Notes: generated by a model from the sequence alone, not told the origin. A stretch of 64,000 nucleotides of DNA from Peribacillus sp044761985 (GCF_044761985.1 NZ_JBIWDK010000007.1:1-64000); one strand, 5' to 3'. Positions 1 through 8,681 are shown, numbered from the stretch's first letter. Program-made: numbers and translations.

Positions 1-270
1 GCCACCGGGGCAACAGGAGCAACGGGAGCAACAGGAGCAACAGGGGCAACCGGAGCGACAGGAGCGACAGGGGCAACAGGAGCCACCGGGGCAACAGGAG
101 CAACGGGAGCAACAGGAGCAACAGGGGCAACCGGAGCGACAGGAGCGACAGGGGCAACAGGAGCCACCGGGGCAACCGGAGCCACGGGAGCAACCGGAGC
201 AACAGGGGCAACCGGAGCGACAGGAGCAGGAGCCACCGGGGCAACAGGAGCGACAGGGGCAACAGGAACG
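1..270 (+). repeat. 81-bp higher-order tandem repeat inside the collagen-like stalk
   Basis: The 9-bp triplet repeats are arranged in an 81-bp superunit (nine G-X-X triplets). Units start at 1, 82 and 163; the next starts at 232 because the third copy is only 69 bp. The first two copies are identical or nearly so at the DNA level, which points to recent slippage or unequal crossover. All length changes are multiples of 3, so the frame is kept. Confidence 0.85.
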
Positions 271-687
271 ATACCTGGCTTCGCTTTTATTTATGACACA
301 ACAGCTCAAACTCTTGCTGGAAATGATTCAGTGACGTTTAACACTAACGGAAGCATCGTACCTGCAGGGTTCGTTGATCATACTGAGGGGGACGCAGAGA
401 TCACGATTTCGCAAGCAGGCACGTACCTCATCACGTATGAAGTAAATCCACAACAAGGTACGTCAGCATTCGCCTTATTCGCTGGAGATGATCAAATAGC
501 AGGTTCCAATTATGGCAGTGGATCTGGTAACCAAACGTATAGCGGACAAGTTATCGTGACATTGCCTGCGGGCACCGTTCTTACTTTACGTAATATTGAC
601 GGGGGTACTTCACTGAATAATACGATAAGCGGTCCGGCATCTGCAGCTGTCCTAAGTGCATCCATCGTGATTGAACAGCTGGCATAA
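1..687 (+). CDS. Collagen-like (Gly-Ala-Thr)n exosporium/spore-surface protein, 3' part
   Basis: The frame is open from the window edge to the stop at 685-687, so the true start lies upstream. About 30 Gly-Xaa-Thr triplets, almost all Gly-Ala-Thr, run to about base 270. A globular C-terminal part of about 138 residues beginning near TIPGFAFIYD follows. This architecture (collagen-like stalk plus beta-rich, TNF-like C-terminal domain) is that of BclA-type glycoproteins of the Bacillus exosporium nap. The Thr residues of such stalks are usually O-glycosylated and the C-domain trimerises; both are family knowledge. The N-terminal targeting sequence is not visible. A strong terminator follows. 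The exact BclA paralogue cannot be named. Confidence 0.85.
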   Translation, partial: ATGATGATGATGATGATGATGATGATGATGATGATGATGATGATGATGATGATGATGATGATGATGATGATGATGAGATGATGATGATGTIPGFAFIYDTTAQTLAGNDSVTFNTNGSIVPAGFVDHTEGDAEITISQAGTYLITYEVNPQQGTSAFALFAGDDQIAGSNYGSGSGNQTYSGQVIVTLPAGTVLTLRNIDGGTSLNNTISGPASAAVLSASIVIEQLA

Positions 688-722
688 AATCAGACCTTAG
701 AAAAAAATTCTATTCTTTTTGA

Positions 723-748
723 GGAACTGGAGACAGTTCCCTTTTTTT
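723..748 (+). terminator. Rho-independent terminator after the collagen-like gene
   Basis: GGAACTG / CAGTTCC stem (723-729 and 734-740), GAGA loop, followed by a run of seven T. Confidence 0.9.
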
Positions 749-891
749 ACATAGGAGAAAATTGTTTGGTGGTTACCCAGAGGTACGGTACATGAAAAGC
801 AGGAGGGTTGGAAAAGCTATCAACGCATTCAGTTGGTTAAAAAACGTTTCCACTATTACTGTGAAACGAATCCTTAATAGGAGGGATAAAT

Positions 892-1653
892 ATGAAACTT
901 CAAGATAAAGTAGCCGTGGTAACAGGTGCAGCATCGGGTATGGGGAAAGCGATTGCGGAATTGTATGCTAAAGAAGGCGCCAAAGTCATTCTCGCAGACC
1001 TTGATATGGATGGTGCGAAAAAGGTCGCAGATGCCATCGAAAGTAATGGCGGAACGGCTAAAGCGATAAAAGTAAATGTTGGGGAACAAGCAGATATTGA
1101 TCATATGATCGATACGGCCGTATCTGAATACGGCACATTAGATATCCTGGTCAATAACGCAGGGATCATGGATGGTTTCGAACCAGCGGGTGATATCGAT
1201 GATGATAAGTGGGATCGAATCTTTAACATCAACACAAAAGGGGTCATGCGTGCCACCCGTAAGGCCTTGCCGATCTTCTTGGAAAAAGGACAAGGTGTCA
1301 TCGTCAATACGGCTTCTACAGGTGGACTGAACGGGGCGCATGCCGGCGCTGCATATACGGCTTCAAAGCATGCAGTGGTCGGATTCACAAAAAATACAGG
1401 CTTTATGTATGCCAATAAAGGGATTCGCTGTAATGCCATCGCACCCGGAGCCGTTATGACCAATATTACGGCCGGCATGAAAAATCTGAATGAATTTGGT
1501 TCAAGCCGTACGAAGATCCCACAATCTGTCATCCCTCGTGCAGGTCAATCTGAAGAAATTGCAAAAGTGGCCCTATTCCTGGGTTCAGACGACTCAAGCT
1601 TCGTAAATGGCACAGTCATAACCGCAGATGCAGGCTGGACCGCAGCTTTTTAG
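892..1653 (+). CDS. SDR-family NAD(P)-dependent oxidoreductase
   Basis: 253 residues, the normal length of a classical short-chain dehydrogenase/reductase. The Rossmann cofactor motif TGxxxGxG is at residues 11-18, NNAG at 88-91 and the catalytic Ser142-Tyr155-Lys159 triad (YTASK) is intact. An acidic residue after beta-2 (LADLD) suggests NAD(H) preference. The substrate cannot be told; many Bacillus relatives are annotated as generic 3-oxoacyl or sugar dehydrogenases. The start has an AGGAGG site at a good distance. An inverted repeat CGTTTC-N12-GAAACG (845-868) just upstream might be an operator, but no regulator is adjacent. It is a single-gene unit closed by a strong terminator shared with the convergent gene. 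Confidence 0.9.
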   Translation: MKLQDKVAVVTGAASGMGKAIAELYAKEGAKVILADLDMDGAKKVADAIESNGGTAKAIKVNVGEQADIDHMIDTAVSEYGTLDILVNNAGIMDGFEPAGDIDDDKWDRIFNINTKGVMRATRKALPIFLEKGQGVIVNTASTGGLNGAHAGAAYTASKHAVVGFTKNTGFMYANKGIRCNAIAPGAVMTNITAGMKNLNEFGSSRTKIPQSVIPRAGQSEEIAKVALFLGSDDSSFVNGTVITADAGWTAAF

Positions 1654-1675
1654 TTGGGGTTATAAAGATCATACA

Positions 1676-1703
1676 AAGAAGGCCGCCTATTGGCGGCCTT
1701 CTT
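1676..1703. terminator. Bidirectional terminator between convergent genes
   Basis: Perfect 12-bp stem AAGAAGGCCGCC / GGCGGCCTTCTT (1676-1687, 1692-1703) with a 4-nt loop, serving the SDR gene and the minus-strand lipoprotein gene. Confidence 0.85.
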
Positions 1704-1725
1704 AATCAAGATACAAAAAGTGTAT

Positions 1726-2568
1726 TTATTTAAAGGTAACCAGCCAATTAAGCGTGTTGTCGCCAAAATCAGTTAGCGTATAAACAAACTTTTGTTTTTG
1801 CCACTTTGCAAGGCTGCCTGTATCGTTTGCATCGATATGCAATTGCCCATATTTCTTAGGAACAGGCATCATATGCGTTTCCAAAAATTCTACAGTTTCC
1901 TTCGCTGTCGCTAAGCTTTCTTCTGACTTTTCTGTTGTGGAACGGGCTATAATGGCCCAGCGTCCTTCATTCCAACTTGTAAATAATGAACCTGCTCCTG
2001 CATCCTGATACCCCGTTATGCCATGCCCTAAATCAACAGCTTCACCATCTGAGAAAACGGTTTGATCGATTTCTTCACTTGCTGCTTTTTCCGTTTCATA
2101 TCGAGTAATGACCAACTTGCCAACTAATTGCCCCGTTTCTTTTATCTTTGGATCGTTGATCTCTAGTTGTTTGTCTGTGTTATAAAATGTAAAAGTCGCT
2201 TTATTCTGAGTTGAAGACGCGATAGCCGTTACATGTTTTCCTTTGGTCACAGGGAAATCTGTTGGTAGCTTAATGCCCCAGTCACTTGGAATGATACTTT
2301 GGAAATCGGCTTTTTCAGCTTTGCTATCACTTGCTACATTCGTATTTGGTTTATCCACTTCTTTTGTTTCTGTCTTTACCTCTTCCGTTTGCTCCTTATC
2401 TGTTTCAGTATTTGGCTCTTCTGTCTGGCTCTTATCTGTTTCAACATCCACCGTTTGTTCAGGATTTTGTTTTTGTACCGCTTCTTTCTCTTCATTTCCG
2501 CAAGCAGTCATCATCACCATCATAAAGGTTAGTACGATTAGATATTTCAGCGTCATCCCTCTTTTCAT
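1726..2568 (-). CDS. Predicted lipoprotein of unknown function
   Basis: 280 residues. The N-terminus is a lipoprotein signal peptide (Lys-Arg, hydrophobic core, lipobox MTAC, Cys at about 22), so the protein should be anchored to the outer face of the membrane. Residues about 25-80 are a low-complexity linker rich in Glu, Thr, Lys and Gln. It is formed of imperfect repeats of the type TDKxQTEEPxTE, probably a flexible spacer. The C-terminal 190 residues form one domain I do not recognise. A second Met (residue 5) sits right after a GAGGG stretch and could be an alternative start. It is monocistronic and convergent with the SDR gene. Confidence 0.75.
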   Translation of the reverse strand: MKRGMTLKYLIVLTFMMVMMTACGNEEKEAVQKQNPEQTVDVETDKSQTEEPNTETDKEQTEEVKTETKEVDKPNTNVASDSKAEKADFQSIIPSDWGIKLPTDFPVTKGKHVTAIASSTQNKATFTFYNTDKQLEINDPKIKETGQLVGKLVITRYETEKAASEEIDQTVFSDGEAVDLGHGITGYQDAGAGSLFTSWNEGRWAIIARSTTEKSEESLATAKETVEFLETHMMPVPKKYGQLHIDANDTGSLAKWQKQKFVYTLTDFGDNTLNWLVTFK

Positions 2569-2722
2569 GATTATTGATGTTCTTTACGTAAACCTTACCA
2601 TGAAATTACCCTTTATTCAGGAACTCTAATCCAACTACCCGGCCAAATAGAGGAAGAATGAAATGAAGTCACTCCCTTAGGTGATTCAGTTTCACATTCG
2701 TATGTAGCTGCCTGTGCAAACT

Positions 2723-3280
<558 letters not shown>

Positions 3281-3520
3281 ATTAGTTTCCCCCTTATTAT
3301 TTTTACTAATAATGGTTTAAGTATATATAAAATTGCTTTATAACATTAAGTAAGTCGATTCCTCCACAATCTGGCCCATTAGTTGAACAAGGCTCAAAAT
3401 ATCACATGAATACTATATTAATTTCATATCTAGTTCACATAAAGCACCCTACTGAAGCCAAAACACGAGTCAACCCTTGAATTCAGCCGAGATCGGTCAA
3501 ATCAGGGGTTCTAATGTTAA

Positions 3521-3598
3521 TTAAGGACTTTTTACTTATATTAAATCTTTCTTTTTTTTTTTATGCTTACTTTTGTAAAAAAAAAGGGGAGTCCTTAA
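3521..3598 (+). promoter_or_regulatory. Long inverted repeat enclosing the ribosome binding site of the next gene
   Basis: TTAAGGAC (3521-3528) pairs with GTCCTTAA (3591-3598), and TTTTTAC (3529-3535) with GTAAAAA (3575-3581). The only SD-like element (AGGGGA) lies as a bulge within the 3' arm, right before the ATG at 3600. In RNA this would hide the start site. Confidence 0.45.
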
Positions 3599-3599
3599 A

Positions 3600-4493
3600 A
3601 TGATAAAGAAAATACTTACTGTTTTTTTTGTAAGCGTATTATTCATTAGTATATTTTTAACTGAAACATTGAATGTACAAGCTAGTGAATTAAAAGAAAA
3701 TACAGTACAAGCTCAAAATAATGACGATATAAAAATAAAATTCAATAATTCCGAAAGAAAAAAAATTATTATTGATAGAGAAAATATTATTTCGGAAATC
3801 GAAGAAAAAACTAAAACGAGCAGTAAATCTGTTAATTCTATAATCTCGCAGACGTTAAAAGAAAATACTCAAGAAACGTTAAATAAAGGTATTGAAAAGA
3901 AATTAAAAACTATAAATCATGATTTACATAAGTCAATAGAATTAGAAACTAATATAGAACCTGAAACTTTTGAGATCAATGAAAATCTTAGTGTAACTTT
4001 CGACGATAATTTTGTTATAGTAGATGAATTTAAAGAATCAGCAGAAAGGGAAGTAGATGAAAATACTGACCTTAACTTATTTACATTTGTTGATAATCTA
4101 TTTGTTGATAAAGCATACGCTGCAACTTCAAAGAAGAAAATAAAAAATGCTTCACACTCAAGAAGTATTTATGATACAGCTATAAAAAGTTTAAAACTAG
4201 TTACGGCATATATAGGTGCAGAATTTACTTATGATGGAAAAAAAGTGACTGCCAGAAGAACTGGGAACTATATGAAAACAGAAAATGTTGCAGGAATTCT
4301 TATTGATGTAGTTGAAAAGAAAAGTGCAATACAAAAGCCTAGTAGCTCAAGAAGAATTGCTTATCAAGAAGGTAGCGCAATTTTAGGTTTTACAGTTAAA
4401 GGGCATGGTCTTAAATTGCAAGAAAAATACTTAAGAGTTAATGTTGAATCGAATGCAAAAGGTAAAATAACCAAAAACTCAATTTTAAGATAG
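3600..4493 (+). CDS. Predicted secreted protein, unknown function
   Basis: 297 residues with a Sec signal peptide (MIKK, then a hydrophobic stretch of about 20, likely cleavage after VQA near residue 28). The mature part is charged and rich in Lys, Glu, Asn and Ile. A central helical region with repeated Asn-Glu-Thr motifs is followed by a basic C-terminal part from about residue 180. An internal AYA (about residue 174) looks like a second processing site, hinting at a propeptide; this is inference. I recognise no family. The gene is clearly more AT-rich than its neighbours, suggesting horizontal transfer. A 36-codon membrane peptide gene follows 15 bp downstream in the same transcript. Confidence 0.7.
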   Translation: MIKKILTVFFVSVLFISIFLTETLNVQASELKENTVQAQNNDDIKIKFNNSERKKIIIDRENIISEIEEKTKTSSKSVNSIISQTLKENTQETLNKGIEKKLKTINHDLHKSIELETNIEPETFEINENLSVTFDDNFVIVDEFKESAEREVDENTDLNLFTFVDNLFVDKAYAATSKKKIKNASHSRSIYDTAIKSLKLVTAYIGAEFTYDGKKVTARRTGNYMKTENVAGILIDVVEKKSAIQKPSSSRRIAYQEGSAILGFTVKGHGLKLQEKYLRVNVESNAKGKITKNSILR

Positions 4494-4508
4494 AAAGAAG
4501 GAACCTCT

Positions 4509-4619
4509 ATGTCTTTTGTAGTAACAGCAGCGTTTACAGTAGTAATGATATTATTTATCATTTTAATGCTTGTAAAACTTTTTAAAAACTTTAAAAAGAA
4601 AAAGACGAACCTTAAATGA
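4509..4619 (+). CDS. 36-residue membrane peptide
   Basis: This small frame starts at ATG 4509 after an AGAAGGAA site and ends at TGA 4617-4619. The product has a single transmembrane helix (residues about 4-24, Val/Ile/Leu/Met rich) and a strongly basic tail rich in Lys and Phe. It follows the secreted-protein gene by 15 bp and is closed by a terminator, so it is probably co-transcribed. Its size and shape fit an immunity peptide, a small membrane toxin or a membrane anchor; the sequence does not decide between them. Confidence 0.55.
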   Translation: MSFVVTAAFTVVMILFIILMLVKLFKNFKKKKTNLK

Positions 4620-4630
4620 GTTCGTCTCAG

Positions 4631-4659
4631 GCTGTCGACAAAGTCGACAGCTGTTTTTT
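4631..4659 (+). terminator. Rho-independent terminator
   Basis: GCTGTCGAC / GTCGACAGC stem (4631-4639, 4643-4651) with AAA loop followed by a T-rich run. A smaller hairpin (GACGAAC/GTTCGTC) overlaps the peptide gene's end just before it. Confidence 0.85.
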
Positions 4660-4688
4660 GTATAAAGCTTCATCAATATATTGTGTTC

Positions 4689-4880
4689 TTATTTCGAAAA
4701 TACAACTAATATATGCGAAGGATTATATTCCCATCCTCCATTTTCATTCTCAGGTAACGTTATAACTAGGCGCTTAAGCGCCATTGTTTGGAACGGAATA
4801 ACATCCTCAGGATTTCTGAATCTAGTGAGTAAGTGAAAAATCAATACAAATCCTTTATAAAGCTCTTCACATAAAAGAAC
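4689..4880 (-). pseudogene. Decayed coding fragment (C-terminal piece of an unknown protein)
   Basis: On the minus strand a frame reads about 60 codons to a TAA at 4689-4691, ending ...GWEYNPSHILVVFSK. Its amino acid mix looks like real protein. There is no start codon or ribosome binding site: the frame is broken by a stop just before the inverted repeat at 4863-4914. I do not recognise the family. It may instead be a fortuitous open frame. Confidence 0.3.
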
Positions 4881-4914
4881 TCCAAATCTTTATGAAGGTC
4901 TTTTATGTGAAGAG
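4863..4914. repeat. 16-bp perfect inverted repeat, 20-bp spacer
   Basis: CTCTTCACATAAAAGA (4863-4878) is exactly mirrored by TCTTTTATGTGAAGAG (4899-4914). No T-run follows, so it is not a plain terminator. A 14-bp perfect palindrome GGCGCTTAAGCGCC also lies nearby at 4769-4782. The 800-bp stretch 4620-5415 otherwise holds only gene debris and the ssuD promoter/leader. Confidence 0.6.
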
Positions 4915-5042
4915 GGTTCCTTTGGTCCTCTACAGGTCCTTTTCCGGTCTAATGCATCTAAGCTACTATCAGAGAAACATACTGCCCATAATTTTCACTG
5001 GAGGTGGAATAATAAGACGATTATTTTAAGGGGGAGATACGT

Positions 5043-5150
5043 TTGGATCAATAACAAACGATTAATACACTGAACAAATTCTTACAGGTACAATACATGG
5101 GCATCCACGCCTATGAAAACTTTTAAAAAAAACTGCAAAATTCCTCCGAT
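5043..5150 (+). pseudogene. Remnant of a DUF2383-type (rubrerythrin-like) gene start
   Basis: After an AGGGGGAG site, a TTG opens a frame reading QTINTLNKFL and YMGIHAYENF. This resembles the N-terminus of small ferritin-like DUF2383 proteins of Bacillus. Two in-frame TAA codons (5052-5054 and after ENF) and loss of the remainder show it is dead. The family assignment rests on memory of about 30 residues. Confidence 0.35.
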
Positions 5151-5260
5151 TGTAGCTCCTTTTTCTTATGTTAAAGGATTAGCATTCCTCTAAAGAATTC
5201 CTCTTCACCAATTCTTCTCCCGGGCATTAAATAATAGGGAGATGCCTGATTAAAAAAGGT

Positions 5261-5289
5261 TTGACACAGTGGGTCAATCCGACTATACT
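5261..5289 (+). promoter_or_regulatory. Sigma-A promoter for the sulfonate-utilisation operon
   Basis: TTGACA (5261-5266), 17-bp spacer, TATACT (5284-5289). Transcription should start near 5296, giving a leader of about 120 nt before the SsuD gene. Confidence 0.75.
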
Positions 5290-5340
5290 AGCTAGTAATT
5301 ACAAAACACAGTAAACAAATAAGAATAATTAGCTGATTGG

Positions 5341-5395
5341 AAAACCAAAGGCATCGACCCATATCTATGGGTGATTTGCGTTTGGTTTTTTTTAT
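5341..5395 (+). terminator. Leader terminator (possible attenuator) between promoter and ssuD
   Basis: The outer stem AAACCAAA / TTTGGTTT (5342-5349, 5381-5388) encloses an inner hairpin ACCCAT/ATGGGT (57-62 and 67-72 of this stretch), then eight T. It lies inside the 5' leader, so transcription must read through it to express the operon. No S-box, T-box or other riboswitch consensus is recognisable. The regulator is unknown. Confidence 0.7.
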
Positions 5396-5415
5396 TTTAA
5401 AAGGGGGATATAGGC

Positions 5416-6462
5416 ATGGAGGTTTTTTGGTTTTTACCGACGGCGGGAGAAGGCAGGTATTTGGGTACGGAGCATGGAAAGCGTGAGGTCACGTTTGATT
5501 ATATTGAGCAGGTGGCAAAGGCTGTCGACACGCTCGGATTTGACGGTGCACTGCTGCCTACGGGGGTTGCTTGTGAAGATTCATGGGTGATCGCGTCGAG
5601 TCTTGTCCCATTGACGAAACGGATGAAATTCCTGGTTGCGGTCCGCCCCGGATTCGTCGCTCCGCCCGTTGCTGCGCGGATGGCGGCAACTCTTAATAAA
5701 ATTTCGGGAGGACGCCTCCTGCTGAATATCGTACAGGGTGGGGACCCCAAGGAATTGGCAGGGGACGGTCTCCATTTGACTCATGATGAACGCTATGAAA
5801 TGAGCGGCGAGTTTTTATCTATATGGAATCAATTATTTAAGCAGGAATCCGTAACCTTTAAAGGGAATTATTTTAATATTGAGAATAGTCAACTCCATCC
5901 TTCCACTCCAAAGCAATCTCCGGCCTTATACATTGGCGGGACATCAGCTTCTGCTTATGAAGTGGCGGCGAAGCATGTCGATCATTATCTGACATGGGGT
6001 GAACCGGTCGATGTGGTCAAAACAAGAATCGACACGGTAAGGGAGTTGGCGAAACAACAAGGGCGAGAGGTGAAGTTTGGCATAAGGCTTCATGTGATCG
6101 TCAGGGAGACGGAGGAGGAAGCGTGGGCCGCAGCGGATGAACTAATCAAGTATGTAGATCAACATACAATTGATGAAATGAGAAAGAAGATGGCTGGCTT
6201 CGATTCCAATGCGCAGAACAGGATGAGCGATATCTCGTACAAAAACAGGGATTCGCTTGAAATCAGTCCTGGACTTTGGGCAGGAATCGGTTTGGCCCGG
6301 GAAGGGGCAGGAACGGCTTTGGTGGGAAATCCCGACCAAGTGGCTAGCAATATGAAAAAGTACCAGGAAGCGGGTGTAGACACTTTCATTCTATCTGGTT
6401 ATCCACACCTGGAAGAATCATATAGGGTTGCGGAATTGCTTTTTCCAAAATTAAAGGATTGA
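5416..6462 (+). CDS. ssuD: SsuD-type FMNH2-dependent alkanesulfonate monooxygenase (LLM class)
   Basis: 348 residues; LLM-class flavin monooxygenase that splits the C-S bond of sulfonates to an aldehyde and sulfite, using FMNH2 and O2. It closely resembles E. coli SsuD as I remember it. The residues important there are all present: Cys53 (in CEDSW), Arg224 and His226 (GIRLH), Arg295, Tyr329 (SGYPHLEE). The C-terminal extension of E. coli SsuD is missing. The start has an AGGGGGAT site. It is the first gene of an operon with a carbohydrate-type ABC importer and an aldo/keto reductase, not with ssuABC. The substrate may therefore be a sulfosugar (as in Agrobacterium SmoC) and not simple alkanesulfonates; that is inference. 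No flavin reductase gene is nearby. Confidence 0.9.
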   Translation: MEVFWFLPTAGEGRYLGTEHGKREVTFDYIEQVAKAVDTLGFDGALLPTGVACEDSWVIASSLVPLTKRMKFLVAVRPGFVAPPVAARMAATLNKISGGRLLLNIVQGGDPKELAGDGLHLTHDERYEMSGEFLSIWNQLFKQESVTFKGNYFNIENSQLHPSTPKQSPALYIGGTSASAYEVAAKHVDHYLTWGEPVDVVKTRIDTVRELAKQQGREVKFGIRLHVIVRETEEEAWAAADELIKYVDQHTIDEMRKKMAGFDSNAQNRMSDISYKNRDSLEISPGLWAGIGLAREGAGTALVGNPDQVASNMKKYQEAGVDTFILSGYPHLEESYRVAELLFPKLKD

Positions 6463-6490
6463 AAAGAGAAGAAAGATAGGGGGGAATCAC

Positions 6491-7735
6491 ATGAAAAGAA
6501 AGTTTTCGGTTTTATTTATATGTATGATGATGGCGGTCCTTGTCATCGGATGTTCTTCGAAAAGCTCTACAGACGACGGCGAGAAAACGACAATCAGCTT
6601 CATCCACTGGCGTGGGGAAGACAACAAGGCCTTCAAGGAGCAAATTTCTAAATTCGAAAAAGAAAACCCGGATATCAAAGTCAATATGACGGTATACCCG
6701 TCCGAGGAATACCAATCTACTGCCCAGACCATCCTGAAGGACGGCTCGACAGGGGATGTCTTCACGGCGTTCCCGGGATCGCAATTTGAGATTCTGAAGA
6801 AAGCCGATCTATTCACGGATCTTAGCGGTGAAGAGTTTGTTGGGAAATTCAATGAAAGCCTGATTGAAGCCGGACAGGATGACGGGAAGCAATTGGCGCT
6901 TCCGCTTCAGCTTGTCTTCAACCAGCCCGTTTACAATGTCGGCCTTTTTGAAAAATTGGGACTAGAACCTGCCAAGGACTGGGATGGCTTCCTTGCCCTA
7001 TGCGAAAAGTTGAAAAAGGCGGGCTACCTGCCCATCGCTTTCCCAGGAGCCGATATTGGCCCAGGTCAGCTGATCAACTCGATGGTCATGAACAATGCGC
7101 CGGACGAAGAAGTTTTCACAAAATTAGTTAATGGCGAGAATGAGCTGACTGAAGAATGGTGGGTCAAAACCCTGTCGCAATTTAAGGAGCTAGTTGATAA
7201 AGGATACATTTCAAAAGACTCCTTAAGCGTGAAGCATGACGGTGCCATTGCCTTGGTGGCACAGGAAAAAGCGGCGATGCTGGGGACTGGGTCCTTCGCG
7301 ATGGCGAACATCCAGGCACTCAATCCGGATATCAAGCTGAAGATGCTGGCACCGATTACGGTTTCAGAGGATGAGGCAAAATTCGAAGGCGTCCATACGA
7401 CAACCTTCATGCTGGCGGTGAACAGCAAATCGAAGAAACAAGAAGCAGCCAAGAAGTTCATCGACTTCTTAACAGAGCCTGAAAACGCGTCGGCCTATGC
7501 CAATGAAACGGGCCAGCTTTTAACACTGAACGATGTCGAGTATGAGTCCGATATTCTGAAGGATTCAACAGAATGGATGGATAAAAATACAAGATTCCAG
7601 CCAAGATATACCATCACCAACGCGAACGTGGAAAAAGCCGTCCTGTCTTCCATCCAGGCAGTCATCGGCGGCACGGAACCGGATAAAGCGGCAAGTGACG
7701 CCCAGAAAATCGTCAAACAAAATATCGATGAATGA
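6491..7735 (+). CDS. Carbohydrate-type ABC transporter substrate-binding lipoprotein
   Basis: 414 residues, typical of family-1 (MalE/UgpB-like) solute-binding proteins. Lipoprotein signal with lipobox VIGC (Cys about 21), followed by a Ser-rich linker and the start of the mature fold (TISFIHWRG). Conserved features of the class include the hinge segment near PLQLVFNQPVYN and the late KKFIDFLTEPE. The class binds mono- and oligosaccharides or glycerol-phosphates. In the oxidative sulfoquinovose pathway of Agrobacterium a related protein (SmoF) binds sulfoquinovosyl glycerol. Located 28 bp after ssuD with its own GGGGG site, so co-transcribed. Confidence 0.88.
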   Translation: MKRKFSVLFICMMMAVLVIGCSSKSSTDDGEKTTISFIHWRGEDNKAFKEQISKFEKENPDIKVNMTVYPSEEYQSTAQTILKDGSTGDVFTAFPGSQFEILKKADLFTDLSGEEFVGKFNESLIEAGQDDGKQLALPLQLVFNQPVYNVGLFEKLGLEPAKDWDGFLALCEKLKKAGYLPIAFPGADIGPGQLINSMVMNNAPDEEVFTKLVNGENELTEEWWVKTLSQFKELVDKGYISKDSLSVKHDGAIALVAQEKAAMLGTGSFAMANIQALNPDIKLKMLAPITVSEDEAKFEGVHTTTFMLAVNSKSKKQEAAKKFIDFLTEPENASAYANETGQLLTLNDVEYESDILKDSTEWMDKNTRFQPRYTITNANVEKAVLSSIQAVIGGTEPDKAASDAQKIVKQNIDE

Positions 7736-7802
7736 AAAGCGTATGGAGGGAGAAGATCTTTCTCTCTCTCTTTCTTTTGTCTGTTAGGGGAGGTTGTGCA
7801 TC

Positions 7803-8681
7803 GTGCTGAAGAAGAATAAACGATTGTTCCTGTTTATTGCACCAGGTTTACTTATGTATCTCATCTTTTTCATCTATCCTACGCTTAGCGCGCTTTTCTA
7901 TTCCTTCACAAACTGGGATGGCATCACACCCGATTATCAGTTCGTCGGGTTCGATAACTATGTGAAGCTAGTGACCGAGGACAGCATTTTTGCGAAGGCC
8001 TTTACGAATAACATCAAGTTCATGCTGTTCGTCGTGATTTTCCAGACGATCCTGTCGCTGCTGTTCGCCTTATTTTTGATCAAAAACACGAAGGTCAATG
8101 TGTTTCTCCGGGCGTTATACTTTTTCCCGACGATCCTTTCCTCGGTATCGGTCGCGTTCATCTGGACCTTCATTTATGACCCGAACATGGGGTTATTATC
8201 AAGCCTGCTTTCTGGCCTGAACCTCGAGTCTCTTTCACAGAATTGGCTGGGGGATGAGGATATCGCCATCTTCTCGATTGCAGCCGTTCAAGTTTGGTTC
8301 CATACGGGGCAGATGCTGATCATCTTCGTCGCCGGACTTCAGGCGATTCCAAGCGAATTGTATGAGGTGGCAAAAATTGAAGGGGCCAACCGCTGGCAGA
8401 CGTTCCTTACTGTCACCTGGCCGCTTGTCGCACCGGCAGCGACCATCGTCATTGCCTATACGACGATTCAGTCGTTCAAGGCGTTCGACTTGATCTTCGC
8501 GATGACCAAAGGGGGGCCAAACTACTCGACGGAAATTCTGGCAACCTTCATCTATACCACGGCGTTTCGTAGCTTCAAGTTCGGTTACGCTTCAGCTGAA
8601 TCGGTCCTGTTCATGATTCTGATGGCAGTTATTACATATATACAATTCAAAGCCTTACGGGCCGATCGAGTAAACTATTAG
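7803..8681 (+). CDS. ABC sugar transporter permease, MalF type
   Basis: About 292 residues with six predicted membrane spans. The binding-protein-dependent permease (EAA) loop is at ELYEVAKIEGANRWQTF...TWPL, the site that docks the ATPase. I chose GTG 7803 because AGGGGAGG lies 9 bp upstream. An in-frame TTG at 7794 touches that site and is unlikely. It pairs with the next gene to form the membrane channel. No ATPase gene is in the operon. In Bacillus such importers commonly share a general MsmX-like ATPase encoded elsewhere (family knowledge). Confidence 0.88.
   Translation: MLKKNKRLFLFIAPGLLMYLIFFIYPTLSALFYSFTNWDGITPDYQFVGFDNYVKLVTEDSIFAKAFTNNIKFMLFVVIFQTILSLLFALFLIKNTKVNVFLRALYFFPTILSSVSVAFIWTFIYDPNMGLLSSLLSGLNLESLSQNWLGDEDIAIFSIAAVQVWFHTGQMLIIFVAGLQAIPSELYEVAKIEGANRWQTFLTVTWPLVAPAATIVIAYTTIQSFKAFDLIFAMTKGGPNYSTEILATFIYTTAFRSFKFGYASAESVLFMILMAVITYIQFKALRADRVNY

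Noticed and set aside
1..270. CRISPR-like tandem repeats
   Set aside because: The 9-bp periodicity is in frame and encodes Gly-Xaa-Thr triplets; there are no unique spacers.
1101..1532. 143-codon minus-strand frame opposite the SDR gene
   Set aside because: A shadow of a well-supported dehydrogenase gene with no ribosome site; many similar opposite-strand frames in the GC-richer operons were discarded likewise.
5290..5415. S-box (SAM) or T-box leader before ssuD
   Set aside because: Neither the S-box GGAGGGA/GGCAACC elements nor the T-box AGGGTGGNACCGCG word is present; only a generic terminator is seen.
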